Assembly: GCF_013697085.1 (NCBI RefSeq) | Contig: NZ_JACEFT010000002.1 | Location: forward strand, 62,001-126,000 | Direction: 5' to 3' | DNA from: Billgrantia kenyensis | Lineage (GTDB): Bacteria > Pseudomonadota > Gammaproteobacteria > Pseudomonadales > Halomonadaceae | Length of the DNA: 64,000 bases | Shown: positions 1 to 7,032 of the stretch, piece after piece | Layout: each line of letters begins with the position of its first letter | Position numbering within the stretch: the stretch's first letter is position 1 | Notes under the pieces: generated by a model | Told to the model about the DNA's origin: nothing | The model's database searches: none | Seen by the model: only the letters and a program-made list of their open reading frames with translations | Made by a program: the position numbers and the translations under genes

Positions 1-433
1 TTCGCCCCTCGCGCTTGTGCCAGTCAGCATACCCAAGCACCAGGCCAAAGCCGATCAGGGAAAAGCCGATCAGGACCGGCGAACGCAGGCTCACGCTAAT
101 GGTTTCATGCAAGGCGAAGCCGATGACGCACACCGGAATCGTGGCCAGCAGTACCCACCAGGCCAGGCGGGCATCGGGATCATCGCCCCCCTGATGCAGC
201 GAACGATTGCGCAGCGACAGGGTCCAGCTGGCCGCCATGCGCCGCAGGTCGTGCCGAAAATAGAGGATCACGGCAATCAGGCTGCCAAGATGAACCGCCA
301 CGTCGAAGGTCAGCCCCTGATCTTCCCACTCGGTGAGCACCGGCACCAGGATCAAGTGGGCGGAACTCGAAATGGGCAGGAATTCGGTCAGGCCCTGGAC
401 CACCGACAGCACGACGACCTGCAGCCAATCCAT
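1..433 (-). CDS. uppP: Undecaprenyl-diphosphatase UppP (BacA), N-terminal part
   Basis: UppP is an integral inner-membrane enzyme that dephosphorylates undecaprenyl pyrophosphate to recycle the lipid carrier for peptidoglycan and O-antigen synthesis. The first 144 codons are present and the gene runs off the left edge. The translation begins MDWLQVVVLSVVQGLTEFLP and continues with the ISSSAHL motif; the conserved (E/Q)xxxE-type segment of helix 1 (QGLTEF) is intact. Hydrophobic helices follow (residues about 45-60, 88-104 and 115-132). The start is the ATG at 433. It is divergent from the mgtE gene at 785, with a shared upstream region. The family call is firm; only the C-terminal half is missing. 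Confidence 0.93.
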   Translation of the reverse strand, partial: MDWLQVVVLSVVQGLTEFLPISSSAHLILVPVLTEWEDQGLTFDVAVHLGSLIAVILYFRHDLRRMAASWTLSLRNRSLHQGGDDPDARLAWWVLLATIPVCVIGFALHETISVSLRSPVLIGFSLIGFGLVLGYADWHKREGR

Positions 434-560
434 GTATGGCGCTCTCCAACAAAAACACGGGGCGTGCGCGGGGCACGACAGGACGCAAATGAGGATACAC
501 GGCCCCTTTCCCGTTGTCCGCCGCGTCAGGTGACAATTGGGTGTCAGTCGCATCCGGTTG

Positions 561-589
561 TTGCATGGCAGCGACGTCAAGCCTAGAAT
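561..589 (+). promoter_or_regulatory. Candidate sigma70 promoter for the mgtE pair
   Basis: A TTGCAT hexamer at 561-566 is separated by exactly 17 bases from TAGAAT at 584-589 (5 of 6 to the -10 consensus). A start near 596 would give a leader of about 190 nt before the mgtE start at 785. The rest of 434-784 holds the leader ORF and hairpin listed separately; nothing else was recognised. Confidence 0.4.
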
Positions 590-634
590 GCGCCCGCTGC
601 CGAATGGTGGCGCTACCCATGACCCGAGGACGAT

Positions 635-736
635 ATGGAACCTCCAAGTCGACCTAGCACGACTCACTTTTTCACCGTCGGCGCAGCCTTCACCTGCGCG
701 CAACGACCCGTGCCCTACCTGACACCTCAGGTCTAG
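635..736 (+). CDS. Candidate proline-rich leader peptide upstream of mgtE
   Basis: A 33-codon ORF has a GAGGA Shine-Dalgarno six bases before its ATG. The peptide begins MEPPSRPST and ends PVPYLTPQV, so it is proline-rich at both ends. Known Mg2+-responsive leaders such as E. coli MgtL also begin with Glu/Asp-Pro-rich residues that destabilise or stall ribosomes at low Mg2+. The ORF ends 48 nt before the mgtE start and is followed directly by a hairpin that covers the mgtE ribosome-binding site. A second leader ORF with a related start precedes another mgtE gene (6863-6943). Translation and function are inferred. Confidence 0.35.
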   Translation: MEPPSRPSTTHFFTVGAAFTCAQRPVPYLTPQV

Positions 737-743
737 GTCCCGG

Positions 744-777
744 CTCCTGCGCGCCGTGCCCGAAGCGCGCCCAGGAG
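744..777 (+). promoter_or_regulatory. Hairpin that masks the mgtE Shine-Dalgarno
   Basis: CTCCT plus GCGCGC at 744-754 can pair with GCGCGC (765-770) and AGGAG (773-777), with a two-base CC bulge and a ten-base loop. AGGAG is the ribosome-binding site of the mgtE gene starting at 785. The arrangement (leader ORF, then an SD-masking stem) fits translational attenuation. A shorter competing stem, ACCTGA/TCAGGT (717-732), lies in the last codons of the leader ORF. Confidence 0.35.
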
Positions 778-784
778 ACCGACC

Positions 785-2137
785 ATGAGCTATGCCATCC
801 TTGCTGCCTCCCTGCGCAGCGCCATGCAGCGCAACGACCAGGAAGCCATCGAGCGCCTGATCGCCGAAATGCAGCCGGCCGACCTGGCCGAATTCGTCCA
901 GCACGAGCACACCGACACCGTGCTCTCCCTCCTACAGCACCTGCCGCTCGATCAGCGTGCGGTGGCGTTCGGCTACCTCAGCGTGGCGCTGCAGGAAGAG
1001 ATTGCCGCCACGCTGACCGACAGCAAGCTCGCCGAGCTGCTGCAGCACATGAACGCCGACGAGCGGGCGGATCTGTTCAAGCTGCTCGATGACGACCGTC
1101 AGCAGGCCCTGCTACGTACCTTGGCCAAGGAAGAGCGGGAGGACCTGCGCCGGCTGGCCAGCTATGAAGAGGGAACCGCCGGGGCAGTCATGACCTCGGA
1201 TTACATGGCCGTGCCGGTCGGCATCCCGGTCGCGGAGGCCTTGAACCAGGTCCGCACCAAGGGGCCCGACGCCGAGACCATCTATCAGATCTACTGCGTC
1301 GACGAAGACGAGCGACTGATCGGTACCATCTCCCTGCGCGAGCTGATTCTCGCCGCACCGGACGCCCTGGTACGCGACCTCATCACCGAGGAAATCGTCT
1401 GGGCCAATGTCGAGACCCCCCAGGAGGAAGTGGCCAAGCTGATCGCCCGCTACGACCTGCTGGCACTGCCCGTGATCAATGGCGGTGAACGGCTGGTGGG
1501 CATCGTCACCTATGACGATGCCATGGACGTGGCCGAGGAGGAGGCCACCGAGGACATGCACAAGGGCATGTCGATCGGCAAACTCGGTGGCAGCCTGCGC
1601 ACCGCCAGCCTGTTCGAGCTCTACCGCAAGCGTGTGGTATGGCTGGTGCTGCTGGTGTTCGCCAATATCTTCTCCGGCGCCGGCATCGCCTACTTCGAGG
1701 AGACCATCGAGGCCTACATCGCACTGGTGTTCTTCCTGCCGCTGCTGGTCGACTCCGGCGGCAACGCCGGCTCCCAGGCCGCCACCCTGATGGTACGCGG
1801 CATGGCCACCGGCGACGTGCGCACCCGCGACTGGGCCAAGCTGCTGGGCCGGGAAGTGGCGGTGGCCATCGGCCTGGGCCTGACCATGGCGCTGGCGGTA
1901 TCGGTGGTAGGGATCTTCCGCGCCGGGACCGAGATCGCCATGGTGGTGGCGATGAGCATGGTGCTGATCGTGATCATGGGCAGCCTGATCGGCATGCTGC
2001 TGCCGTTCCTGCTCCAGCGCCTGCGCTTCGACCCAGCCACTGCCTCGGCGCCGCTGGTGACCTCGATCGCCGACGGCGTGGGCGTGCTGATCTACTTCGC
2101 CATCGCCACCGCGGTGCTAGGCTTGCCGACGATCTAG
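785..2137 (+). CDS. mgtE: Mg2+ transporter/channel MgtE, copy 1
   Basis: The protein is 450 residues, the normal length of MgtE, an inner-membrane Mg2+ channel gated by cytoplasmic Mg2+. Domain order: N-terminal helical superhelix (about 10-130, with LxxxMxxDERADL repeats), tandem CBS domains (about 135-260), plug helix, then five membrane helices (about 285-450). The pore segment GGNAGSQAATLMVRG and the Asp of the SIADGVG segment (counterpart of the selectivity-filter Asp in Thermus MgtE) are present. AGGAG lies 8 bases before the ATG but can be masked by a hairpin. A second mgtE follows in the same direction after 98 bp. DNA 1514-1890 is nearly identical to 2962-3338. Confidence 0.95.
   Translation: MSYAILAASLRSAMQRNDQEAIERLIAEMQPADLAEFVQHEHTDTVLSLLQHLPLDQRAVAFGYLSVALQEEIAATLTDSKLAELLQHMNADERADLFKLLDDDRQQALLRTLAKEEREDLRRLASYEEGTAGAVMTSDYMAVPVGIPVAEALNQVRTKGPDAETIYQIYCVDEDERLIGTISLRELILAAPDALVRDLITEEIVWANVETPQEEVAKLIARYDLLALPVINGGERLVGIVTYDDAMDVAEEEATEDMHKGMSIGKLGGSLRTASLFELYRKRVVWLVLLVFANIFSGAGIAYFEETIEAYIALVFFLPLLVDSGGNAGSQAATLMVRGMATGDVRTRDWAKLLGREVAVAIGLGLTMALAVSVVGIFRAGTEIAMVVAMSMVLIVIMGSLIGMLLPFLLQRLRFDPATASAPLVTSIADGVGVLIYFAIATAVLGLPTI
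1514..1890 (+). repeat. Near-identical mgtE segment, copy A
   Basis: These 377 bases match 2962-3338 with a single difference (position 1633, T versus G); 257 consecutive bases (1634-1890) are identical, including synonymous sites. Flanking mgtE sequence is much more diverged. The segment encodes the end of the CBS region and the first pore helices. A third, roughly 97% similar copy lies inverted at 8411-8634. Confidence 0.9.
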
Positions 2138-2235
2138 CCATGCCCGCTGGCCGTCGCCAGCGGTGCCATCTCCCTTCAATGAACCCGCGGTACCACAGCC
2201 AGAGGCTTCGGCCCTGGCTTTTCGGGAGAGCTGCC

Positions 2236-3582
2236 ATGAGCTACAGCATCATCGCCGCCGAACTGCACAAGGCCCTGCTGGACCAGGACACCGACCTGGT
2301 CCAGACCCTGGCCAGCGAACTCACTCCGGCCGATATCGCCCTGATCGGCGGGCATGAACCGAATACCAGGCTGGCATCGCTGCTATCATGCCTGCCGCTC
2401 GACAAGCGGGCCGCTACGCTGGGTTACCTGGAGCCTCAGGAGCAGTTGGCTGCTACCGCCGACATGCCCGTGGAAGAACTGGCCGAGCTGGTCGCTCACA
2501 TGAGCGCCGATGAGCGTGTCGACTACTACAAGCGACTCGACAAGGACCGCCAGCAGCCACTGCTCAAGGCGCTGCCGTCGGCAGTGCGCGACGATCTGAA
2601 AAAACTGGCACGCCATGCGGAAGGCACAGCGGGGGCCATGATGACCTCATCATTCATGGCCATTCCCGCCTACTACAGTGTGGCGCGAGCCATGCAGACG
2701 CTGCGGCTCAAGGGAGCCGACGTCGAAACCATCTATCAGATTTATTGCATCGACACCTCGGGTCTCTTTCTCGGCACCCTGTCGCTGCGCGAACTGATCC
2801 TGGCCAGCAGCGACACACAGCTTGCCGAATTGATGACCGAAGAGGTCATCTGGGTCGCCGTCGACACGCCCCAGGAAGAGGTGGCCAGACTGATCGCGCG
2901 CTACGATCTACTGGCCCTGCCCGTTCTGGAAGGCGAACGGCTGGTGGGCATCATCACCTACGACGATGCCATGGACGTGGCCGAGGAGGAGGCCACCGAG
3001 GACATGCACAAGGGCATGTCGATCGGCAAACTCGGTGGCAGCCTGCGCACCGCCAGCCTGTTCGAGCTCTACCGCAAGCGGGTGGTATGGCTGGTGCTGC
3101 TGGTGTTCGCCAATATCTTCTCCGGCGCCGGCATCGCCTACTTCGAGGAGACCATCGAGGCCTACATCGCACTGGTGTTCTTCCTGCCGCTGCTGGTCGA
3201 CTCCGGCGGCAACGCCGGCTCCCAGGCCGCCACCCTGATGGTACGCGGCATGGCCACCGGCGACGTGCGCACCCGCGACTGGGCCAAGCTGCTGGGCCGG
3301 GAAGTGGCGGTGGCCATCGGCCTGGGCCTGACCATGGCACTAGCGGTATCGGTGGTGGGGGTGTTTCGCGCCGGGACCGAGATCGCCATGGTGGTGGCGA
3401 TGAGCATGGTGCTGATCGTGATCGTCGGCAGCCTGATCGGCATGATTCTGCCGTTCATTCTCAACCGACTGGGCTGGGATCCGGCCACCGCCTCGGCGCC
3501 GCTGGTGACCTCGATCGCCGACGCCTCAGGGGTGCTGATCTACTTTGCCATTGCCACCGCCGTGCTGGGCCTGCCGGTCTAG
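2236..3582 (+). CDS. mgtE: Mg2+ transporter/channel MgtE, copy 2
   Basis: The protein is 448 residues with the full MgtE architecture: N domain (about 1-130), CBS pair (about 135-258), five-helix membrane domain (about 285-448). The start is the ATG at 2236, preceded by GGGAGAG; the frame is open upstream but MSYSIIAAEL aligns with the MSYAILAASL start of copy 1. The N domain differs clearly from copy 1 (for example EELAELVAHMSADERVDYY), while the segment from ITYDDAMDVAEEEATEDM through the pore helices is identical, suggesting recent gene conversion. Probably cotranscribed with copy 1. The pore Asp motif here is SIADASG. Confidence 0.95.
   Translation: MSYSIIAAELHKALLDQDTDLVQTLASELTPADIALIGGHEPNTRLASLLSCLPLDKRAATLGYLEPQEQLAATADMPVEELAELVAHMSADERVDYYKRLDKDRQQPLLKALPSAVRDDLKKLARHAEGTAGAMMTSSFMAIPAYYSVARAMQTLRLKGADVETIYQIYCIDTSGLFLGTLSLRELILASSDTQLAELMTEEVIWVAVDTPQEEVARLIARYDLLALPVLEGERLVGIITYDDAMDVAEEEATEDMHKGMSIGKLGGSLRTASLFELYRKRVVWLVLLVFANIFSGAGIAYFEETIEAYIALVFFLPLLVDSGGNAGSQAATLMVRGMATGDVRTRDWAKLLGREVAVAIGLGLTMALAVSVVGVFRAGTEIAMVVAMSMVLIVIVGSLIGMILPFILNRLGWDPATASAPLVTSIADASGVLIYFAIATAVLGLPV
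2962..3338 (+). repeat. Near-identical mgtE segment, copy B
   Basis: Direct-repeat partner of 1514-1890, offset 1448 bp, one mismatch in 377 bases. Identity stops abruptly at 3339, where synonymous changes begin. Confidence 0.9.
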
Positions 3583-3647
3583 GCGCTTCAACTGGCTCGG
3601 TGTAAATGAGAACATATAACAGTTGGATGCTGGGAGCTTGAACGACC

Positions 3648-4805
3648 ATGATCTCGACCGACGATCAGGCAGTACACAGCCGCGATGCAAAGCGCGCCAC
3701 CTACATCGCCGCCTGGCTCGACGGGGTGCTGGGGCTGGCCAAGGTGGTCGTCGGCACCCTGGTGGGCTCAGCGGCGCTGGTGGCCGACGGCATCCACTCC
3801 TTCTCCGATCTGGTCACCGACGGCTTCGTGCTGGCGGCGACCCACTACGGCCGCCAGGGCCCCGATCATGACCACCACTACGGCCACGGTCGCATCGAGA
3901 CCCTGGCCACCCTGATGCTGGGCAGCGTGCTGATCTTCGTCGCCGGCGCCATCGCCTGGTCGAGCCTGCAGCGGCTGCTCGGCGGTACCGAGATCAGCGC
4001 GCCCGGGGTCTGGGCCATGCTGCTGGCACTGGCCGCCCTGCTGGCAAAGGAGTGGCTGTTCCACTACACCATGCGCATTGCCAAACGGGTGAAGTCGAAG
4101 CTGCTCGAGGCCAACGCCTGGCACTCGCGCACCGACGTGCTCTCCACCGCCGTGGTCCTGGTGGCACTCCTTGGCGCCCAGTTCGGTGCCGGCTGGCTGG
4201 ACGCCATCGCCGCGGTGATCGTCGGCCTGCTGGTGGGCAAGGTGGGCTGGGACCTGCTGTGGGATTCGGCCCGGGAGCTGGTCGATACCGCCCTGCCGGC
4301 CGACGCCCAGCAGCGCATGCACCAGGTGGCGCTCGAGGTCCCCGGCGTGGAGGGTGTCCACGACCTGCGCACCCGGCAGTCGGCGGGCCATGCCTTCGTT
4401 GACCTGCACGTGGTGGTGGGTCCGCGCATCAGCGTCTCCGAGGCCCACGAGATTGGCAACGAAGTGAGCCGCCGGCTACGCCGGGCCTATCCCTCTCTCA
4501 GTGACGTGACCTTTCATATCGACCCGGAAGACGATGCCGGTGAAGGCGATCCCAGCCGCTTCCCCGGCCTGCCGCTGCGCCCCGAGGTGGATCGAGTGCT
4601 GGCTGAACGCTGGTCCGACCTGCCCGGCTGGGAACACCTCGCAGAGTACCGGCTGCACTACCTCGAGGGCACCATCCTGATCGAGGTGCATGTCGATCAC
4701 AATATCGATGACACTGCCTTGCGCCGCTTGCCCACCGAGCTCGACGACCGAATTGCCGATATCGACTGGCTGGGTGGCGTGCGGGTAGTGAAGCGCCTAC
4801 AATAA
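3648..4805 (+). CDS. Cation diffusion facilitator (CDF) efflux protein
   Basis: The 385-residue protein resembles FieF/YiiP-type H+-coupled divalent-metal exporters of the inner membrane. Six membrane helices occupy about 18-205. The metal site DGIHSFSDLVTD (helix II HxxxD) is followed by a His/Asp-rich loop (PDHDHHYGHGRIET), and the helix V counterpart reads WHSRTDVLST (HxxxD). A cytoplasmic ZT-dimer domain follows (about 215-300), then a C-terminal extension of about 80 residues (EVDRVLAERWSDLPGWEHL) beyond the usual family length. It lies next to four mgtE genes, so a role in Mg2+/Fe2+/Mn2+ homeostasis is plausible; the substrate cannot be read from sequence. Confidence 0.88.
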   Translation: MISTDDQAVHSRDAKRATYIAAWLDGVLGLAKVVVGTLVGSAALVADGIHSFSDLVTDGFVLAATHYGRQGPDHDHHYGHGRIETLATLMLGSVLIFVAGAIAWSSLQRLLGGTEISAPGVWAMLLALAALLAKEWLFHYTMRIAKRVKSKLLEANAWHSRTDVLSTAVVLVALLGAQFGAGWLDAIAAVIVGLLVGKVGWDLLWDSARELVDTALPADAQQRMHQVALEVPGVEGVHDLRTRQSAGHAFVDLHVVVGPRISVSEAHEIGNEVSRRLRRAYPSLSDVTFHIDPEDDAGEGDPSRFPGLPLRPEVDRVLAERWSDLPGWEHLAEYRLHYLEGTILIEVHVDHNIDDTALRRLPTELDDRIADIDWLGGVRVVKRLQ

Positions 4806-4891
4806 GAGGCTTAAAAGCCTGTACGACAATACCCCCTGCTCGACGCCCCCGTGCCGGCACTCCCCCTTGCAGATCCATACAGGAGTCAGCC

Positions 4892-5005
4892 ATGGCCGCC
4901 GACATGATCGTGCCCGCCGTATCCCTCATTCTCATTCCCTTTTCGCTGCTGCTGACGGTCATCCTGTTCGTCGCCATTCGTTCGTTCTTTCAGCGCAGAA
5001 ACTGA
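4892..5005 (+). CDS. Small single-pass membrane protein (37 aa)
   Basis: An ORF of 37 codons with a good AGGAG six bases before the ATG. The peptide begins MAADMIVPAVSLILIPFSLL and has one hydrophobic segment (about residues 5-28) followed by a basic tail ending RSFFQRRN, which predicts N-out/C-in topology. No family is recognised. It follows the CDF gene and is closed by the strong hairpin at 5054-5088, consistent with an independent small transcript or the end of the CDF transcript. Confidence 0.55.
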   Translation: MAADMIVPAVSLILIPFSLLLTVILFVAIRSFFQRRN

Positions 5006-5053
5006 TACCTTCCAAGCCCAAGCGGGAAACTCGCGCAATTTCTGATTCCCAAG

Positions 5054-5088
5054 AAAAAGGAGACGGCTGACGAAGCCGTCTCCTTTTT
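5054..5088. terminator. Bidirectional rho-independent terminator
   Basis: A perfect 15-bp stem around the loop GACGA (5069-5073), with A5 on the left arm and T5 on the right. It can serve the plus-strand small gene ending at 5005 and the minus-strand gene ending at 5109. Confidence 0.9.
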
Positions 5089-5108
5089 ACTTCCCTTCTT
5101 TTCCAGCT

Positions 5109-5453
5109 CTAGGATTCTGGGTCGGCCAGGCGCGCTGCCATCAACACGATGGCCTTGCGAGTGGCGGCCCCCAGGGTGGCGTCGTCGTAGTCGACCTCGA
5201 CGAAACGCGGCTCGAGCAGGGCGGGTTCCTCGACGCGCACTCGCTGGACACGCTTGCAGAGGCTGACCCGCAGGCCCAGGCGGGCCTGGAGCTGGCTGGC
5301 GGCACTGCCGTCTTCCAGGGGCTGCCAGCCAGGCGCTTCACCATGCTCGCCATGGCGCACGAGACAGCGACGGCGGGCATCCCAACGGCCCTGGATGTTG
5401 GCGGCCTTGGCGGCACGAAGCAGCACTGCGGGGTTGTGGATAGAGTCGTTCAT
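5109..5453 (-). CDS. Hypothetical protein (114 aa)
   Basis: A soluble, Arg-rich protein starting MNDSIHNPAVLLRAAKAANI. The ATG at 5453 is chosen because GAGGTGA precedes it by six bases; the frame is open to 5522 without a better site. No signal peptide, membrane helix or known motif was seen; the central part reads GWQPLEDGSAASQLQARLGL. It lies between a terminator and a MgtE-like gene on the same strand (78 bp away), so it may be the distal gene of that transcript. Function unknown. Confidence 0.6.
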   Translation of the reverse strand: MNDSIHNPAVLLRAAKAANIQGRWDARRRCLVRHGEHGEAPGWQPLEDGSAASQLQARLGLRVSLCKRVQRVRVEEPALLEPRFVEVDYDDATLGAATRKAIVLMAARLADPES

Positions 5454-5531
5454 GACGGTCACCTCGTGATCGAAGGGAGGTGGACAGACGCGAGCGGAAA
5501 GTGGCGTCCTGCCGGACGCCACGGTAACGCC

Positions 5532-6590
5532 TCAGCCCGAAATGCCCAGCAGCCAGCCGGCCATCAGGAAGTACACGGCCAGGCCAGTGAAGTCCTTGAT
5601 GGTGGTGATGAAGGGATCTGCACCCGGCGCATGGTCGACGCCGATCTTCAGCATGATGTAGGGCAGCAGGAAGCCCAGCACGCTGGCAGTGACCACCGAG
5701 ACGAACAGTGACACACCGACCACGACTCCCAGCATCGGAATGCCGTTGGGCGCCCCCTGCCAGGCCCAGGCGATGATCCCGGCCAGGGTTGCCAACAGCA
5801 CGCCCATGACCAGGCCGACGCGCAGCTCGCGCAGCAGGTGCTTGCGGAAGAACTGCTTGAGGTCGATATGGCCCAGCGCCAGCCCGCGGGCAAAGATGGT
5901 GGTGGACTGAGTGCCGACATTGCCGCCCATGTCCATCACCAGCGGAATGAAGATCGCCAGCGCCACCAGCGACTCCAGCACGCCCTCGAAGTGGTCGATC
6001 ACCCCACCCACCAGCATGCCGCCGGCCAGGGTTACCATCAGGAACATCAGCCGCACCTTGACCGGATAGCCGATGCCGCCGGAGGTGAGCTTCTCGCTGC
6101 GCACGGCGTCCTGGAGATGGGTCACGTCGCCGACCCCCGCCTTCCAGTAGATGTCCTCCGAGGTTTCCTCATCGAGGATATCCATGGCGTCGTCGAAGGT
6201 CAGTACGCCGCGCATGGCACCGCTCTCGCCGAGGATCGGCAGCAGGGCGATGTCATGCTTCTGCAGCAGGCGGGCGGCCTCCTCCTGGTCAGTGGTCTCG
6301 CTTGCGAACAGGGACTCGCCCTGCAGCAGGTAGTGGACCGGCAGATCGGGCTTGGCGCGCAGCAGCGCCGTCAGCCGCACGAATCCGAGGTGCTTGCCGT
6401 CATCGCCATGCACGAAGATGAGGCTCAGCATCTCCTCCGGCAGCTCCGACCACTTGACCATGTCCAGCACGTCGGTTGCCGGCGTAGCGCGATTGACCCG
6501 CAGGAAGGTCTGGCGCATGGAGTTGGAAATCGGGTGAACCAACTTTTCACCGCCAGCTGCTTTTTCCAATGTCAGAACTTGAGTCGCCAT
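5532..6590 (-). CDS. MgtE-like Mg2+ channel lacking the N domain, copy 4
   Basis: At 352 residues it is about 100 residues shorter than the other MgtE copies: the N-terminal superhelical Mg2+-sensor domain is absent and the protein starts almost directly with CBS sequence (about 20-155, including TFDDAMDILDEETSEDIYW). Five membrane helices follow (about 180-350) with the pore motif MGGNVGTQSTTIFARGLALG; the filter Asp segment reads TTIKDFTG. The start ATG has AAGGA at a suitable distance. It is much more diverged than copies 1-3 and did not take part in the near-identical exchange. The long structured leader (listed separately) suggests its own Mg2+-type regulation. Confidence 0.88.
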   Translation of the reverse strand: MATQVLTLEKAAGGEKLVHPISNSMRQTFLRVNRATPATDVLDMVKWSELPEEMLSLIFVHGDDGKHLGFVRLTALLRAKPDLPVHYLLQGESLFASETTDQEEAARLLQKHDIALLPILGESGAMRGVLTFDDAMDILDEETSEDIYWKAGVGDVTHLQDAVRSEKLTSGGIGYPVKVRLMFLMVTLAGGMLVGGVIDHFEGVLESLVALAIFIPLVMDMGGNVGTQSTTIFARGLALGHIDLKQFFRKHLLRELRVGLVMGVLLATLAGIIAWAWQGAPNGIPMLGVVVGVSLFVSVVTASVLGFLLPYIMLKIGVDHAPGADPFITTIKDFTGLAVYFLMAGWLLGISG

Positions 6591-6599
6591 CGTCTTTTC

Positions 6600-6696
6600 C
6601 TTTTGCTTTATTCAGGCAAAAGAGTGCCATACCCGAAATAAATAAAGATTTATTTCGGCAACAAGAACCCACGAGACTTTAACTATTAAAGTCTCG
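6600..6696 (-). promoter_or_regulatory. Three hairpins in the leader of mgtE copy 4
   Basis: Perfect inverted repeats lie at 6672-6696 (11 bp, loop 3, CGAGACTTTAA arm), 6633-6658 (11 bp, loop 4, CCGAAATAAAT arm) and 6600-6622 (7 bp, GCAAAAG arm). The last overlaps the start of the AAGGAAAAG ribosome-binding region of the gene starting at 6590. None has a U-tract typical of a terminator in the minus direction, so roles in RNA stability or translation control are more likely. Confidence 0.45.
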
Positions 6697-6813
6697 ATGA
6701 CAGCAGATTGTCAGTGGCGCTCATGCAGGGCGGGTCAGGCCGTATCGCAGACACGACGACGCCTCGCAAGGCCACGAATGGCGCGAGGATAGACGCTTGG
6801 AGGGAAGTGCGAT

Positions 6814-6836
6814 GATTCCAGGCTCACTCTGCCTGG
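6814..6836 (-). promoter_or_regulatory. Leader hairpin after the short ORF
   Basis: TTCCAGGC (6814-6821) pairs perfectly with GCCTGGAA (6829-6836) around a 7-base loop. In the transcript it begins 27 nt after the stop codon of the candidate leader peptide at 6863-6943. Confidence 0.35.
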
Positions 6837-6862
6837 AAAGACTGCATCCGAAGAGGCAGGTT

Positions 6863-6943
6863 TTACAGGCAGGGGGGAAGCTGGGTCATCTCCGCCAGGC
6901 GAAAAGTCCCGCGCTTGGATAATCGACTACTGGGATCTTCCAT
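6863..6943 (-). CDS. Candidate leader peptide upstream of mgtE copy 4
   Basis: A 26-codon ORF beginning MEDPSSRLSKRG and ending TQLPPCL, with AAGGAAG ahead of the ATG. Like the leader at 635-736 it opens with Met-Glu-(Asp/Pro)-Pro-Ser and has prolines near the C-terminus. It lies about 35 nt inside the transcript predicted from the promoter at 6986-7014 and 270 nt ahead of the MgtE-like gene. The resemblance to Mg2+-sensing leader peptides is an inference from composition, position and the second example. Confidence 0.35.
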   Translation of the reverse strand: MEDPSSRLSKRGTFRLAEMTQLPPCL

Positions 6944-6985
6944 GGCCTTCTTCCTTGCCTGGGTGAATGTTTGACTACGCGGCGA

Positions 6986-7014
6986 ACCTTAAATCAGCCC
7001 CTACTCCATGTCAA
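6986..7014 (-). promoter_or_regulatory. Sigma70 promoter candidate for mgtE copy 4
   Basis: On the minus strand a perfect TTGACA (7009-7014) stands 17 bases from TAAGGT (6986-6991). Transcription would start near 6979 and give a leader of about 390 nt before the ATG at 6590. Confidence 0.5.
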
Positions 7015-7032
7015 CAAGAACAACGACGATAT

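Noticed and set aside
180..647. 155-codon minus-strand ORF at the left edge
   Set aside because: Out of frame with the convincing UppP translation of the same strand.
434..784. M-box (ykoK) Mg2+ riboswitch upstream of mgtE
   Set aside because: The conserved M-box core sequences were not found here or at 6591-7032; a leader-ORF mechanism fits better.
1639..2235. In-frame upstream extension of mgtE copy 2
   Set aside because: Arg/Gly-rich shadow of copy 1 in another frame; the real start at 2236 matches the MgtE N-terminus.
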